Notes: generated by a model not told the origin, from the letters alone. 64,000 nucleotides of DNA from Scatavimonas merdigallinarum (GCA_018713055.1 DVFW01000042.1:48592-112591), one strand, 5' to 3'. Shown: positions 44,413-53,325, counted from the stretch's first letter. Numbers and translations: made by a program.

Positions 44413-44455
44413 TGTTTTGCTTAGTAAAAGCATAAAAAAAAGGAGGATTTTAAAA

Positions 44456-46453
44456 ATGTTCAAAAAACACAGTAAAGTAATCAGTGTTATCCTTACTTTG
44501 ACATTGATTGCTAGCATGTGCGTAGTGTCAGCAGTCAGCTTTTCAGCGGCTGAGGGCGACAGCTACTATGTTGTAGGAACACCCCAGGGCTGGGATCCGC
44601 TCAACGGCGATCCTATGACAGACAATGGCGACGGCACATGGACAAAGGTTTACACTGGCCTTAGCGCAAGCGGCGGTGTTAAAGTAAGGAACGCACAGAG
44701 CGCAGAGTGGAATGATTGTGACGACTTTACCGATGTTGGTCCGGTTGGCCCTGGCGCAGACGATGCAAAATACACGATTACAGAGCCAAACTCAACGCTC
44801 ACAGTTCTGTTTGATGAAGCTACTCAGAAAGTTACACTTACCGTAACTGCTGGCAGCGACGTACCTACAGACGCTCCGACAGATGCTTCTGAGCCGACAG
44901 ATGCTTCCGACCCGACAGACGCTTCTGACCCGACGGACGCTTCCGACCCAACAGACGCTTCCGACCCGACAGATGATGCAGACGCCACCTACAACGTATT
45001 TGGTGTTAAAGAGCTGACAGGCTCTGAATGGGTTGCATCTGATAACCCGATGACCTATAACGAAGAAACAGGCTATTGGGAGATTACATTTGAGGCTATT
45101 CCGGCCGGCAACTATGCTTACAAAGTTTGCAAAAACGGCATGGATGAAGAAACCTATAACGAAGAAGGCCCCGTTACAGGTCCTGACAACAATGCAATTA
45201 TCTATACCGGCAAAGAGGCCGACATTACAATTCTTTTTGACCCGGTTGCACAGAAGGTTTCTTCTGTTACAGATCCAGAAGATGCAAAGCTGACAGACAT
45301 TGAGCATGTTTACAGAGTGGCCGGCTCCTCTGACCTTTGCGGTTCTAACTGGGAGCCTGACGATGATGCAAACCTGATGACAGAAACAGCAGAAGGTTCC
45401 GGCATCTATACAAAGACTTACACAGGCGTGGCTTTTGGCTCCTATATTTATAAGGTAACAGAAGACGGCGGCACAGTCTGGTATGGCACCGGTCTGGAAG
45501 AGAATGGTGGCAATGTTACACTTGACGTAGAAGAGGACAATGCAACCGTTACGATCACATTCGATGCGAATGAAACAGATCTTACCAAGAAGATTTCTCA
45601 TACAGTTACGTACGAAGGAACAACAGAACCGTCGACAGAAGGTTCAACTGCTCCTACAGAGGCCGAAAAGACAACCGTTAACGGCAAAGAAGTAAAGATT
45701 GGCGATATCATTACTTTCGGCGTAACCATGCAGACAGAACAGCTCGTTTCCGGTATCAACTTCAAGATTCCTTATGACAGCACAATCCTGAAGCTTACAG
45801 ACGAAACGCTGAACATGAGCAAGAGGGATGCTCTTCCGATTGCCGCTGCAACAGGTAGCTCCGTTTTGAACTTTGAACCCTATGACGGTGAAACCGCCAT
45901 CTACTTTAACGCTGCAACGCCGGATGAGGAAGATGCATATGATTTCTCCGCACCTGGCAGCGTTCTGATTCAAAACATTAAGTTTGAAGTAATCGGCACA
46001 GGCGATACAACGCTTGCACTGGATCTTCGTGAGTTCCTCGCATGGGCTCCTGAAGGGGAAGACAACACTCCGATTACCGATTATGAAATGATCCAGACTT
46101 TGGATGTACCGGAAGTTCCGTCCGACAATCCGACCAATCCGTCCGACGATCCGACCAACCCGTCTGACGATCCCACGAATCCGTCTGACGATCCGACCAA
46201 CCCGTCCGACGAGCCCACGAATCCGTCCGACGAGCCGTCAAATCCGTCCGATGAGCCTGTAACAGAGCCCTCTACCGATAAGACGCCTGGTGGCACAACC
46301 GGCGGCGGTACGACCGGCGGCGGTACAACAACTGGCGGCGGCACAACCGGCAAGGTTGCAACAGGCGACAGCACATCTGTTGCTATGCTTTTGACAGTTC
46401 TTATGCTTGCTGCGGGTGTTGTGGTTGTTGCACGCAAGAAAGTAAAGGACTAA
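44456..46453 (+). CDS. Wall-anchored scaffoldin-like protein: three X25-like modules and one cohesin-like domain
   Basis: The ATG at 44456 has AAAGGAGGA upstream. The 665-residue protein has a signal peptide (ending SAVSFSAAEG). Three ~90-residue modules follow (YYVVGTPQGWDPLNG; TYNVFGVKELTGSEW; VYRVAGSSDLCGSNW), like the X25/SusE-type starch-binding fold. A PTDASD repeat linker lies between modules 1 and 2. Then a cohesin-like domain at ~410-545 (KIGDIITFGVTM; VSGINFKIPYDSTILKL; IYFNAATPDEED). A PTNPSDD linker, a Gly/Thr stretch and KVATGD plus a hydrophobic stretch and RKK end it, a sortase-type wall anchor. It likely binds starch and docks one dockerin enzyme. Confidence 0.78.
   Translation: MFKKHSKVISVILTLTLIASMCVVSAVSFSAAEGDSYYVVGTPQGWDPLNGDPMTDNGDGTWTKVYTGLSASGGVKVRNAQSAEWNDCDDFTDVGPVGPGADDAKYTITEPNSTLTVLFDEATQKVTLTVTAGSDVPTDAPTDASEPTDASDPTDASDPTDASDPTDASDPTDDADATYNVFGVKELTGSEWVASDNPMTYNEETGYWEITFEAIPAGNYAYKVCKNGMDEETYNEEGPVTGPDNNAIIYTGKEADITILFDPVAQKVSSVTDPEDAKLTDIEHVYRVAGSSDLCGSNWEPDDDANLMTETAEGSGIYTKTYTGVAFGSYIYKVTEDGGTVWYGTGLEENGGNVTLDVEEDNATVTITFDANETDLTKKISHTVTYEGTTEPSTEGSTAPTEAEKTTVNGKEVKIGDIITFGVTMQTEQLVSGINFKIPYDSTILKLTDETLNMSKRDALPIAAATGSSVLNFEPYDGETAIYFNAATPDEEDAYDFSAPGSVLIQNIKFEVIGTGDTTLALDLREFLAWAPEGEDNTPITDYEMIQTLDVPEVPSDNPTNPSDDPTNPSDDPTNPSDDPTNPSDEPTNPSDEPSNPSDEPVTEPSTDKTPGGTTGGGTTGGGTTTGGGTTGKVATGDSTSVAMLLTVLMLAAGVVVVARKKVKD
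44863..44975 (+). repeat. In-frame 18-base linker repeat (PTDASD)
   Basis: About six copies of an 18-base unit coding PTDASD/E with mainly third-base differences. It encodes the linker after the first X25-like module. Confidence 0.85.
46118..46259 (+). repeat. In-frame 21-base linker repeat (PTNPSDD/E)
   Basis: About six to seven copies of a 21-base unit coding PTNPSDD or PTNPSDE, between the cohesin-like domain and the wall-anchor region. Confidence 0.85.
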
Positions 46454-46490
46454 TTTTACAGTCTGAATAAGAGCGTTTAGCGCTTAAACA

Positions 46491-46525
46491 AACGCCCTCC
46501 GGCTTTATGCCGGAGGGCGTTGTTT
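46491..46525 (+). terminator. Terminator of the scaffoldin-like gene
   Basis: AACGCCCTCCGGC / GCCGGAGGGCGTT stem, then GTTTT. Confidence 0.9.
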
Positions 46526-46550
46526 TATGTTTACTTTTGTGGGAAACGGC

Positions 46551-46579
46551 TTGTTTTTTGGATAGTTTTATATTATAAT
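46551..46579 (+). promoter_or_regulatory. Promoter of the membrane cohesin-like gene
   Basis: TTGTTT, 17 bases, TATAAT, 35 bases before the start codon. Confidence 0.72.
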
Positions 46580-46614
46580 AACGAAGAAATCATGGATGGA
46601 CGGAGGATGTTTGC

Positions 46615-47466
46615 ATGGCAAAAAGAAAAACAGGAAAACAGATAGGCGCCATTTTAAGCATATGTATGATGCTGTTGCTTTTTACAGTGCCGGCGGCAGC
46701 GCAGGACAGCGCCGACTACAAGGTGAATGATCTGTCTGTAAAAAAAGGAGATACTGTGACTTATACCCTTTATATTAAAGATTTGGATCAGACAGTTGCC
46801 GGTATTAATGTTTCTGTAAAATATGACCAGGCGCATTTGGCGCTTGAAGAAGATACGGTAAATCTGCCGGTATTTAAAGACGCTGTATGCAATTACAGCA
46901 TAGAAGATGAGATTTTATTTAATGCGGCAAATGCAGGAACGGGATATGATATACCGGAAGATGGAATGATCTTTTCCGCTTCGTTTAAAGTTCAGGGTGA
47001 TCCAGCCTCTGTAACAATTACAAGCGAGGTTCTTGAACTGTATGACATGGACCTTGTACAGATGGCCGAAAGCGATGGGTATACACTGGAGGACGATGTA
47101 ATAGAAGGCACTTTGCCGGATGTAGTTGCACCGCAGGATGTTGACGCCAGAATTGAACAGGCAAGACAACAGGCGGCGCAGGATCAATCCGGAGAAGGCT
47201 CAATAAATGTCTGGATTTTGGTAGCGGGTGCAGTGGCCGTTTTATGCATAGCGGCCGTAGCAATTATTGTTATGATGCGTAAAAACCATGCAGCGACGCA
47301 GCATGCGGGCGCCATGGATCAGGAGAAAAACGCTGGCAGCCTCGATATGGAGCCAGGCAATGCGTCTGAAAGTACTGTAGAGCAACAGGCGGATGGACAG
47401 CAAAGAGAGGAGTTCCGGCAAGAGGCGCCCGGCAGCGCGCAGCAGAATGACGAAGAGAGCCGGTAA
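46615..47466 (+). CDS. Membrane-anchored cohesin-like protein
   Basis: A 283-residue protein with GGAGG upstream. A signal peptide (IGAILSICMMLLLFTVPAAA) is followed by one cohesin-like domain at ~32-170: SVKKGDTVTYTLYI, VAGINVSVKYDQAHLAL, ILFNAANAGTGYDIP and MIFSASFKVQG. A short Gln-rich linker leads to one membrane helix (~200-222, VWILVAGAVAVLCIAAVAII) and a ~60-residue polar cytosolic tail. Topology is type I: cohesin outside. It may be a cell-surface anchor for a dockerin protein. The tail is low complexity with no recognised domain. Confidence 0.78.
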   Translation: MAKRKTGKQIGAILSICMMLLLFTVPAAAQDSADYKVNDLSVKKGDTVTYTLYIKDLDQTVAGINVSVKYDQAHLALEEDTVNLPVFKDAVCNYSIEDEILFNAANAGTGYDIPEDGMIFSASFKVQGDPASVTITSEVLELYDMDLVQMAESDGYTLEDDVIEGTLPDVVAPQDVDARIEQARQQAAQDQSGEGSINVWILVAGAVAVLCIAAVAIIVMMRKNHAATQHAGAMDQEKNAGSLDMEPGNASESTVEQQADGQQREEFRQEAPGSAQQNDEESR

Positions 47467-47675
47467 ATGTTTGCGGATGCCAGATGGCTTTTTTGTTTGC
47501 AGCTGTTAAAACTGTTTTCCTGATAAACATGGCTTGTCTGGCAGAAAAAGAGATTTTTGGTACGCTGTAAGGGATTTTTTGGCTTTTCTTTTTGTATGGA
47601 TTGAGAAAAATTCCGACAGAAAATTGTTAAAAACATATAATTCCTTGCCGCTTTACTTTTATTACTAAAAAGTTA

Positions 47676-47704
47676 TTGCAGTTTTGAAATCAATGTTGTA
47701 TAAT
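47676..47704 (+). promoter_or_regulatory. Promoter of the 47764 surface gene
   Basis: TTGCAG, 17 bases, TATAAT, 59 bases before the start codon. Confidence 0.75.
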
Positions 47705-47763
47705 ATTTACACTGAAGTCATTGTACTTTGGGGTTAGAAACAAATTTTAAGGAGGAGACAAAA

Positions 47764-49575
47764 ATGTCCAAGAAAGTACTTAGCATACTGCTCATTGCTG
47801 TTATGCTGGTAGCAATGGTCTGTGTAGGCGCCGTCAGCGCCAGTGCTTCCACGACCGGCAGGATTTATTTTACACTGCCTGAAAGCTGGGGCGAACTTGA
47901 ATACACCGGTTCCGGCAGGTTAAAGACCTCCGTTTATGCCCATATTTGGGTAAACGGCGGCGAAGATTATGCCGACTGGCAGACGCAGGCTGAAAAAATG
48001 ACGCAGGTAGACGATACACGTCAGTTCTATTTTGATATTGCCAACGCTCCCGTTGAGGGTGGCGACTGGAACCTGATTATTGTCAGCTGCGCACAGCCTG
48101 AAGCAGGCTTGAACAACCAGTCCTACGACCTCACAATGGGTCCTGAATGCATGAACGATGAAATTTATCTGACAGGGGAAGTTATTGAAAACCCCATGGA
48201 CTCTGCTAAGACTGCAGAGGTCGCAATGTGGAGGAATTCCCCCACACAGGGTCCGAAGCTTGCAATTACAAGCCTTGGAAATATTGTTGGTACGACACCG
48301 CTTCCCGGCGAGACGCCTGAGAGCATTGTAACGGCCTGGGCTGCAAACTATCCTACGCTTGCGACGGATGAAACTTTGGCAGCTTTGACAGCGCAGCTGG
48401 AGACAATTTTTGCAGAACTGCCCACACTGCCCACTGGTACGGAGCCCAGCGATGTGCCGACCAACCCCACCGACACGCCGGAGCCGACCAACCCGACTGA
48501 TACGCCGGAACCGACCAACCCCACCGATACACCGGAGCCGACCAATCCGACCGATACACCGGAACCGACCGATCCGACTGATACCGCTCCGACCGATTCT
48601 CCGACCGATGAATATGGCCGTACAAGAGGTATCCCTTCCCCTTATAAGGTAAGAATGCCTGAGAGAATGATGGCAAACAACGGTCAGCCGGGCGACGAAG
48701 CACATCCCGATTGGGACGGCTATTACAAGGTTTTCTATTTTGAAGCACCGGACGAATGGCTTGCAAATGCAGATAAGAAAGAAGAAGGCTATGAAATTGG
48801 CTTCTACTGGTATAATGGGACAGAAAACAACGGCGAATGGCCTGGTGTGCCCGCCACACAGTTGCTGCCCACGATGATTGAAAAATTCAAGGATGAAAAT
48901 CCGGATGCAACGGAAGAAGAGCTTGCAGCTGCAGAAGCAGAATTGGCTGCGGCATACGGCAACATTTATTATGCGATTGCACCTTCCTATGTACCGTTTA
49001 TCCTTTGGAACAACGGTGTTGACAAAGGCTTGCCAACAGATGAGGATTATGACGAGTCCAAGCAGGATATTGCATACCAGACGGTGGATATCAATACAGA
49101 CGACCCGATCTTAAATGATCTGGAAGCTGCGGATCTCTGCGGTACGATGACTGTCCTTACAGGTGAGGTTACGGAAGAAGAAAATCAGTTGACAGGTATT
49201 GTCAACCGTTTGCATAAGACCACACAGGTCTTCTTTAACCCCCTGACAGGTGCGCAGACGACCGAACCGTTTACCATTGACGGTGAAGTTCAGTATACAG
49301 AAGACGGCTATACACAGAACCCGTATTTTGATATGGATTATACCTATATCAGAAATGATGCGGCAAATGTAACGCCGGTAGAACCTGGTACATCTACAGT
49401 GATGGAAACAGAGCCTGCAACAACAGGCGGCGGTTCTACTGTAACGCCTGATGGAAAAGCGCCCGGCACAGTCAACACGGCGCAGGACATTGTAATGTTT
49501 GTTGTTCTTGCAACCATTCTTGTGGCGGCAGCCGGCGTAGCTGTGGTTGCGCGCAAGAGAAAAGAACAGGCATAA
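47764..49575 (+). CDS. Wall-anchored protein with two CBM25/26-like modules
   Basis: The ATG at 47764 follows AAGGAGGAGA. The 603-residue product has a signal peptide (LLIAVMLVAMVCVGAVSASA). Module 1 (~30-165) has the CBM25/26-type pattern: FTLPESWGE, VYAHIWVNGGEDYADWQ, and NPMDSAKTAE, then a short helical part. A PTNPTDTPE repeat linker follows. Module 2 (~325-460) reads YFEAPDEWL, FYWYNGTENNGEWPG, YVPFILWNNGVDKG, closer to CBM26. A Thr/Gly linker, hydrophobic stretch and RKRKEQA end it. No enzyme domain: a starch-binding surface protein. Module 1 is paralogous to the next gene. Confidence 0.78.
   Translation: MSKKVLSILLIAVMLVAMVCVGAVSASASTTGRIYFTLPESWGELEYTGSGRLKTSVYAHIWVNGGEDYADWQTQAEKMTQVDDTRQFYFDIANAPVEGGDWNLIIVSCAQPEAGLNNQSYDLTMGPECMNDEIYLTGEVIENPMDSAKTAEVAMWRNSPTQGPKLAITSLGNIVGTTPLPGETPESIVTAWAANYPTLATDETLAALTAQLETIFAELPTLPTGTEPSDVPTNPTDTPEPTNPTDTPEPTNPTDTPEPTNPTDTPEPTDPTDTAPTDSPTDEYGRTRGIPSPYKVRMPERMMANNGQPGDEAHPDWDGYYKVFYFEAPDEWLANADKKEEGYEIGFYWYNGTENNGEWPGVPATQLLPTMIEKFKDENPDATEEELAAAEAELAAAYGNIYYAIAPSYVPFILWNNGVDKGLPTDEDYDESKQDIAYQTVDINTDDPILNDLEAADLCGTMTVLTGEVTEEENQLTGIVNRLHKTTQVFFNPLTGAQTTEPFTIDGEVQYTEDGYTQNPYFDMDYTYIRNDAANVTPVEPGTSTVMETEPATTGGGSTVTPDGKAPGTVNTAQDIVMFVVLATILVAAAGVAVVARKRKEQA
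48457..48594 (+). repeat. In-frame 27-base linker repeat (PTNPTDTPE)
   Basis: Four to five copies of a 27-base unit coding PTNPTDTPE with third-base variation; an unstructured wall-spanning linker. Confidence 0.85.
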
Positions 49576-49621
49576 TCGTTGCCTGTTTGAACCATTCCTT
49601 TTCATTAAAGGGAAATACTAT

Positions 49622-49656
49622 CCCGCCCGGATGCAAAACATCCGGGCGGGTTTTTT
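49622..49656 (+). terminator. Terminator of the 47764 gene
   Basis: CCCGCCCGGATG / CATCCGGGCGGG stem with T6. Confidence 0.93.
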
Positions 49657-49817
49657 ATAGAGCAATGTGCTTTCCACAGACCAGACACGCGGCGGATTAC
49701 CGGGAAAGTCGATTTCATGTAATGCAGGATTTTCTTCTATATTATTTTAAATATTCAATAAAATAATTTAGACACAATGCTTTAAGGCAATAAAATATAA
49801 AAAAATTTCAAAAATGG

Positions 49818-49846
49818 TTGAAGTTTTATTTTGCATGATGTATAAT
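49818..49846 (+). promoter_or_regulatory. Promoter of the 49909 surface gene
   Basis: TTGAAG, 17 bases, TATAAT, 62 bases before the start. The rest of the 333-base gap holds only the preceding terminator. Confidence 0.75.
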
Positions 49847-49908
49847 TACAGTACTGGAGTTATAAAAGCTTCGGATGAAAATGTTTTTTATTTAAGGAGG
49901 AGACAAAA

Positions 49909-50724
49909 ATGTCCAAGAAAGTGTTTAGCGTTATACTGGTTGCAGTGATGGTTGTTTCCATATTCTGCATTGCCGGTATCAGCGCGTCTGCCTTTGGCGG
50001 CGGTACAATTTATGCTGAACTTCCCGACACATGGGCAAAGGCTGCCAAAGCAGTTTATTGCCATGTTTGGGAAAACGGTGCAGACGAACTGTATGCATGG
50101 CAGACAAAGAATGAAAAAATGGAACAGGTGGAAGGCAACAAGTACAGCTATGAAATTCCTTCCGGCAACTGGAATATGATCATCATCAGCATCGATACCG
50201 GTATGCAGACCTACGACCTCACCTTTGGCGATCCGTGCGTTGGCGATACCATTTTGATCGACCCTGATACACCGATTGAAAACCCAATGGATTCCAATAA
50301 GTCGGCTGCAAGGGCAACCTGGCAGAACAACAACGCAGATTACGGCCCGCACTTTGCAATTACGAGCATTGGTTCCGTTGTGGGCGAAGTTTTAGCTCCG
50401 GGTGAAGATGCAAATCAGGTTCTGGAAGCGTTTAAGACAAACTATCCGGACATTGCAACGGCTGAATTAGTTGCAGAGCTTGAGCAGCAGCTGGGAATTG
50501 ACTCTGCTGATGCAGGTTCTTCCGATACCGCAAGCGGCGGGGATGCTGACACCACAAGTAGCGGCGGCAGCACGGCTTCCGGCACAAGCAGCACAGCTTC
50601 CGGCACGAGCTCCGGCGCAACTTCTACAGGTGATTCCACACCTTATGTTGTATTGGCTGTAGTTCTTGTAGCGGCCCTTGGCGTGGCTGTGATTGCAGCG
50701 AAAAAGAAAACAACTGCTGAGTAA
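49909..50724 (+). CDS. Wall-anchored single-module paralogue of the 47764 protein
   Basis: A 271-residue protein with the same AAGGAGGAGACAAAA leader and MSKKV start as its neighbour. After the signal peptide (VILVAVMVVSIFCIAGISAS) comes one CBM25/26-like module (TIYAELPDTW, VYCHVWENGADELYAWQ, ENPMDSNKSAARATWQ, HFAITSIGSVVG) that aligns to module 1 of the 47764 protein. A helical part, a Ser/Thr/Gly linker and STGDS with a hydrophobic stretch and AKKK form a sortase-like anchor. It appears to be a tandem duplicate that never had, or has lost, the second module. Confidence 0.78.
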   Translation: MSKKVFSVILVAVMVVSIFCIAGISASAFGGGTIYAELPDTWAKAAKAVYCHVWENGADELYAWQTKNEKMEQVEGNKYSYEIPSGNWNMIIISIDTGMQTYDLTFGDPCVGDTILIDPDTPIENPMDSNKSAARATWQNNNADYGPHFAITSIGSVVGEVLAPGEDANQVLEAFKTNYPDIATAELVAELEQQLGIDSADAGSSDTASGGDADTTSSGGSTASGTSSTASGTSSGATSTGDSTPYVVLAVVLVAALGVAVIAAKKKTTAE

Positions 50725-50764
50725 GAGGGTTTTGTATTTTTAGCAGATAAAAAAGCTCTCTCGA

Positions 50765-50799
50765 GGGAGGCACTTCGTAAAGAAGTTGCCTCCCTTTTT
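50765..50799 (+). terminator. Terminator of the 49909 gene
   Basis: GGGAGGCACTTC / GAAGTTGCCTCCC stem (one mismatch) with T5. Confidence 0.88.
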
Positions 50800-50814
50800 A
50801 AGATAGAGGAACAC

Positions 50815-51018
50815 GAAATGGACGAGGAGCCGCCGTCCTGTTTCAGCAGTTGGCTGAAAAAATGATAGAAGCAGGCGGGAAAAGAAACTTGAAGGTTAAG
50901 AGATGTTGGCCATAAGTTATTACCAGGTCTGATTTCTGAATGGCTGGAACTGCTGAAAGATCCAAACCTACAGTGGGGCAGAAGTAAGACAATAAGCCAG
51001 AATATAAGGAGGAAAAGG
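50815..51018 (+). pseudogene. Remnant of an unidentified mobile-type gene
   Basis: Two short broken frames are coding-like. One reads VLFQQLAEKMIEAGGKRN and stops at TAA near 50913; the other, out of phase, reads GHKLLPGLISEWLELL then KDPNLQWGRSKTISQN up to the next gene's ribosome binding site. They could be one gene that lost its frame. I could not name the family. Confidence 0.35.
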
Positions 51019-51019
51019 C

Positions 51020-51568
51020 ATGGGATTTTTAGGCTATCAAAAAAATGAAATTCGAGAGTATAACGATAAGCGTTGTTGTGGATTATGGTTTATCATAATC
51101 GGCGGTATTATCATGCTCTCTGCCATTTTTGGGGGAGAACAAAAGATACACCCTGTCATATTTACTGTAGGCCTTGTTGTGGGATTTTACATATCAGCAA
51201 TAAACAAAAAGGTAGTAGCAAAGCTATCATGGGGGAAATCATCAAAATTTCAAAATAACATGGCTATTTTCTCTATTGCCATCTTGTTTCCTCTTATGTT
51301 CATTTTGGCGGGACCATTTTTTCCAATGCAGGATTGGAGAATGATTTGGTTAATGACTTTCCTTGCCGTTGGGCTTCATTTTATCCCGTTCTATTTTGTC
51401 CATGGAATTTCAATGATAGGAATTGCAATTTTATGTTCTGTTAATGCTGTAATAGGAATATTTATTCCAGCAATTCCATTTATTGTTTTAGCATTTATTG
51501 ATGGACTGATTAAAATTGGATTTGGGATATATCTTTTATTTTTCTCAAAGCCTACAAAAAAACCGTGA
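51020..51568 (+). CDS. Integral membrane protein (DUF6609-like)
   Basis: A 182-residue protein with an AAGGAGGAAAAGG site before the ATG. Six to seven hydrophobic segments cover most of its length (LWFIIIGGIIMLSAIFGG; VIFTVGLVVGFYISAI; IAILFPLMFILAG; WLMTFLAVGLHFIPFYF; IAILCSVNAVIGIFIPA). The start GFLGYQKNEIREYNDKR is soluble. Base composition is clearly more AT-rich than its neighbours and it is flanked by broken mobile-element frames, so it was probably acquired. The family name is from memory; function unknown. Confidence 0.75.
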   Translation: MGFLGYQKNEIREYNDKRCCGLWFIIIGGIIMLSAIFGGEQKIHPVIFTVGLVVGFYISAINKKVVAKLSWGKSSKFQNNMAIFSIAILFPLMFILAGPFFPMQDWRMIWLMTFLAVGLHFIPFYFVHGISMIGIAILCSVNAVIGIFIPAIPFIVLAFIDGLIKIGFGIYLLFFSKPTKKP

Positions 51569-51597
51569 CGGTCTCGCCCGTCTTTGCTGATGGGGAA

Positions 51598-51843
51598 TCA
51601 AGGCGGGAAAGCCCTAAAATATGGCTTCCCGCCACGCAAGTTTTCCTGCCGTAAAAATGCCTTTGGCCGTCCACGGCGTTTAAGCGGCAGCCCGGCCTGT
51701 TCCCAATTATATCGACTGACCCAGTTTTTGGTCTGGATCTTTTTTAATCCCCACAGGTCTGCAATCTGCTGCCGCGTTTTTTCTTTCTCCCGCAGAAGAA
51801 GGATCTCTGGTTCCAGTTTTAATGTCTGTCCAGATCCTTTTGC
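51598..51843 (-). pseudogene. Broken IS-type OrfA (helix-turn-helix transposase subunit)
   Basis: On the minus strand an 81-codon frame without a start encodes ILLLREKEKTRQQIADLWGL, then TKNWVSRYNWEQAGLPLKRR and GRPKA, the typical end of IS3-family OrfA-like helix-turn-helix proteins (RRGRPK). The only nearby ATG (51847) is one base out of frame, so the start region carries a frameshift. No OrfB follows. It marks a decayed insertion sequence. Confidence 0.6.
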
Positions 51844-51850
51844 TCATAAT

Positions 51851-51899
51851 AAAAGCCCCCTGATGTAGTGCTTATATTTTCCTACATCAGGGGGCTTTT
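51851..51899. terminator. Perfect 18-base inverted repeat beside the IS remnant
   Basis: AAAAGCCCCCTGATGTAG and its exact complement flank a 13-base loop. It could be a bidirectional terminator or an IS-associated hairpin. The remainder of the 51569-51993 gap holds the IS remnant and nothing else supported. Confidence 0.7.
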
Positions 51900-51993
51900 G
51901 TCTATTGTCCGTTTTTACTGGGGCGGTTCAAAGCCAGGAGGGTATTTATCACGTAGCAGAATATTGATACGTTGCGCAAGCTAATGATAAAGG

Positions 51994-52581
51994 TTATGAG
52001 GATGTTGCATGATAGGTGTGCAGACAAATTTCATGAATTTTTTCCCTGAGCTTTAAAAAATCCTCGAAAGCTTCAGGTTTTTGCCGCGGGTTACGCAATA
52101 AGGCCGCCGGGTGTAGAGTAGCCATCATTAAAACGCCGTTTTTTTCAAAAAAAATACCGTGCTCTTTTGTAATTTTTATATCCGGCTTGATAATTTTCAT
52201 AGCGGCAATTCTTCCCAAGCATACAATAATTTTTGGACGTATTAAACGAACCTGGCTTTTTAGCCAGTCTATGCACTGTTCCTGTTCTTCTGGAAGCGGA
52301 TCGCGGTTTTTGGGCGGGCGGCACTTTACAATATTGGCAATGTAAATATTTTTCTTTCTGTCAAGATCTATAGCTGTTAGCATTTTATCCAGCAGCTGTC
52401 CGCCTCTGCCAACGAAAGGTTCGCCCTGTAAATCTTCGTTTTGGCCGGGACCTTCGCCGATAAATAAAACTTCGGCCTCTTTATTGCCAACGCCAAATAC
52501 AACGTTTGTGCGCGTTTTGCATAGGCTGCATTTTTCACAGCACAAACAGTCAATCTCCAGTTTATCCCAGGAATCGTACAT
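51994..52581 (-). CDS. Family 4 uracil-DNA glycosylase (Fe-S type)
   Basis: The ATG at 52581 has GGAGG upstream; a longer frame is rejected. The 195-residue enzyme has Cys ligands for a 4Fe-4S cluster (CLCCEKCSLCKTR near residues 14-25), the active-site loop FIGEGPGQNEDLQG and EPFVGRGGQLLDKM, NIVKCRPPKNRDPLP and the closing HPAALLRNPRQKP. It removes uracil from DNA. It is transcribed alone on the minus strand. The N-terminal region also matches phage SPO1-type polymerase domains, a known overlap of names. Confidence 0.93.
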   Translation of the reverse strand: MYDSWDKLEIDCLCCEKCSLCKTRTNVVFGVGNKEAEVLFIGEGPGQNEDLQGEPFVGRGGQLLDKMLTAIDLDRKKNIYIANIVKCRPPKNRDPLPEEQEQCIDWLKSQVRLIRPKIIVCLGRIAAMKIIKPDIKITKEHGIFFEKNGVLMMATLHPAALLRNPRQKPEAFEDFLKLREKIHEICLHTYHATSS

Positions 52582-52758
52582 GGTTGTAAACCTCCTTACA
52601 GGTTTGTACTTTATGGGTTTATTATAGCATAAATGTACCCATGAAGCAAAATATTTATATATAAAACTTGCAATTGCACGCAAACAGCTGTAAAATATAG
52701 AAGATATAAAAATAGATGCAGTAAGCAGAAATGTTGCAAAAGAATGGTGGTACGGTTT

Positions 52759-53325
52759 ATGAAGATTATGGTTGAAACATCAGCAAGGCATTTGCATGTA
52801 TCGCAGGAAGCGTTGGAGGCGCTTTTTGGAAAGGGTGCAAAATTGACAAATAAAAAAGATCTTTCCCAGCCCGGGCAATTTGCCTGTGAAGAGAAAGTAA
52901 AGGTGGTAGGCCCGAGAGGCGATATTACCATGTCTATTTTAGGTCCGGTCAGGCGTGCAACGCAGATAGAGGTAGCTTTTACAGACGCAAGGAAGCTTGG
53001 CATTGCAGCGCCTGTGCGGGAATCGGGGGATATTGCCGGCACGCCGGGCTGTAAGCTGGTGGGCCCTGCGGGTGAAATAGAAATAGACTGTGGCGTAATT
53101 GTTGCCAAGAGACATATTCACTTAACGCCGGAAAACGCAAAGCAGTATGGCCTGCATGATAAACAGATTGTTTCTGTGTCTGTAGGCGGCCAGGGAAGAA
53201 AGCTGATATTTGGCGATGTGGTGGTACGCGTAAGCGATAAGTTTGCACCCGCTATGCATGTTGATACAGACGAAGCCAATGCGGCGGGGCTTGCAGGAAC
53301 AACAGACGGCGAGATTATAGCATAA
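52759..53325 (+). CDS. PduL-type phosphotransacylase
   Basis: The start MKIMVETSARHLHVS at 52759 has GGTGG 8 bases before it. The 188-residue protein has the paired PduL domains: ARHLHVSQEALEALFG, VKVVGPRGDITMSILGPVRR in parts, and AKRHIHLTPENAKQYGL with MHVDTDEANAAGL. It swaps acyl groups between CoA and phosphate, giving acetyl-P or propionyl-P for ATP formation. No microcompartment gene or encapsulation helix is evident, so a cytosolic role is likely. Confidence 0.9.
   Translation: MKIMVETSARHLHVSQEALEALFGKGAKLTNKKDLSQPGQFACEEKVKVVGPRGDITMSILGPVRRATQIEVAFTDARKLGIAAPVRESGDIAGTPGCKLVGPAGEIEIDCGVIVAKRHIHLTPENAKQYGLHDKQIVSVSVGGQGRKLIFGDVVVRVSDKFAPAMHVDTDEANAAGLAGTTDGEIIA

Noticed and set aside
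44792..45601. 269-codon minus-strand frame in the scaffoldin-like gene
   Set aside because: Cys-rich and repetitive because it reads the PTDASD linker backwards; no start context.
44863..48594. Tandem short repeats as possible CRISPR arrays
   Set aside because: Units are in-frame 18, 21 and 27-base protein linkers without spacers.
52759..53325. Microcompartment-associated PduL
   Set aside because: No shell or partner genes nearby and no encapsulation helix at the N-terminus.
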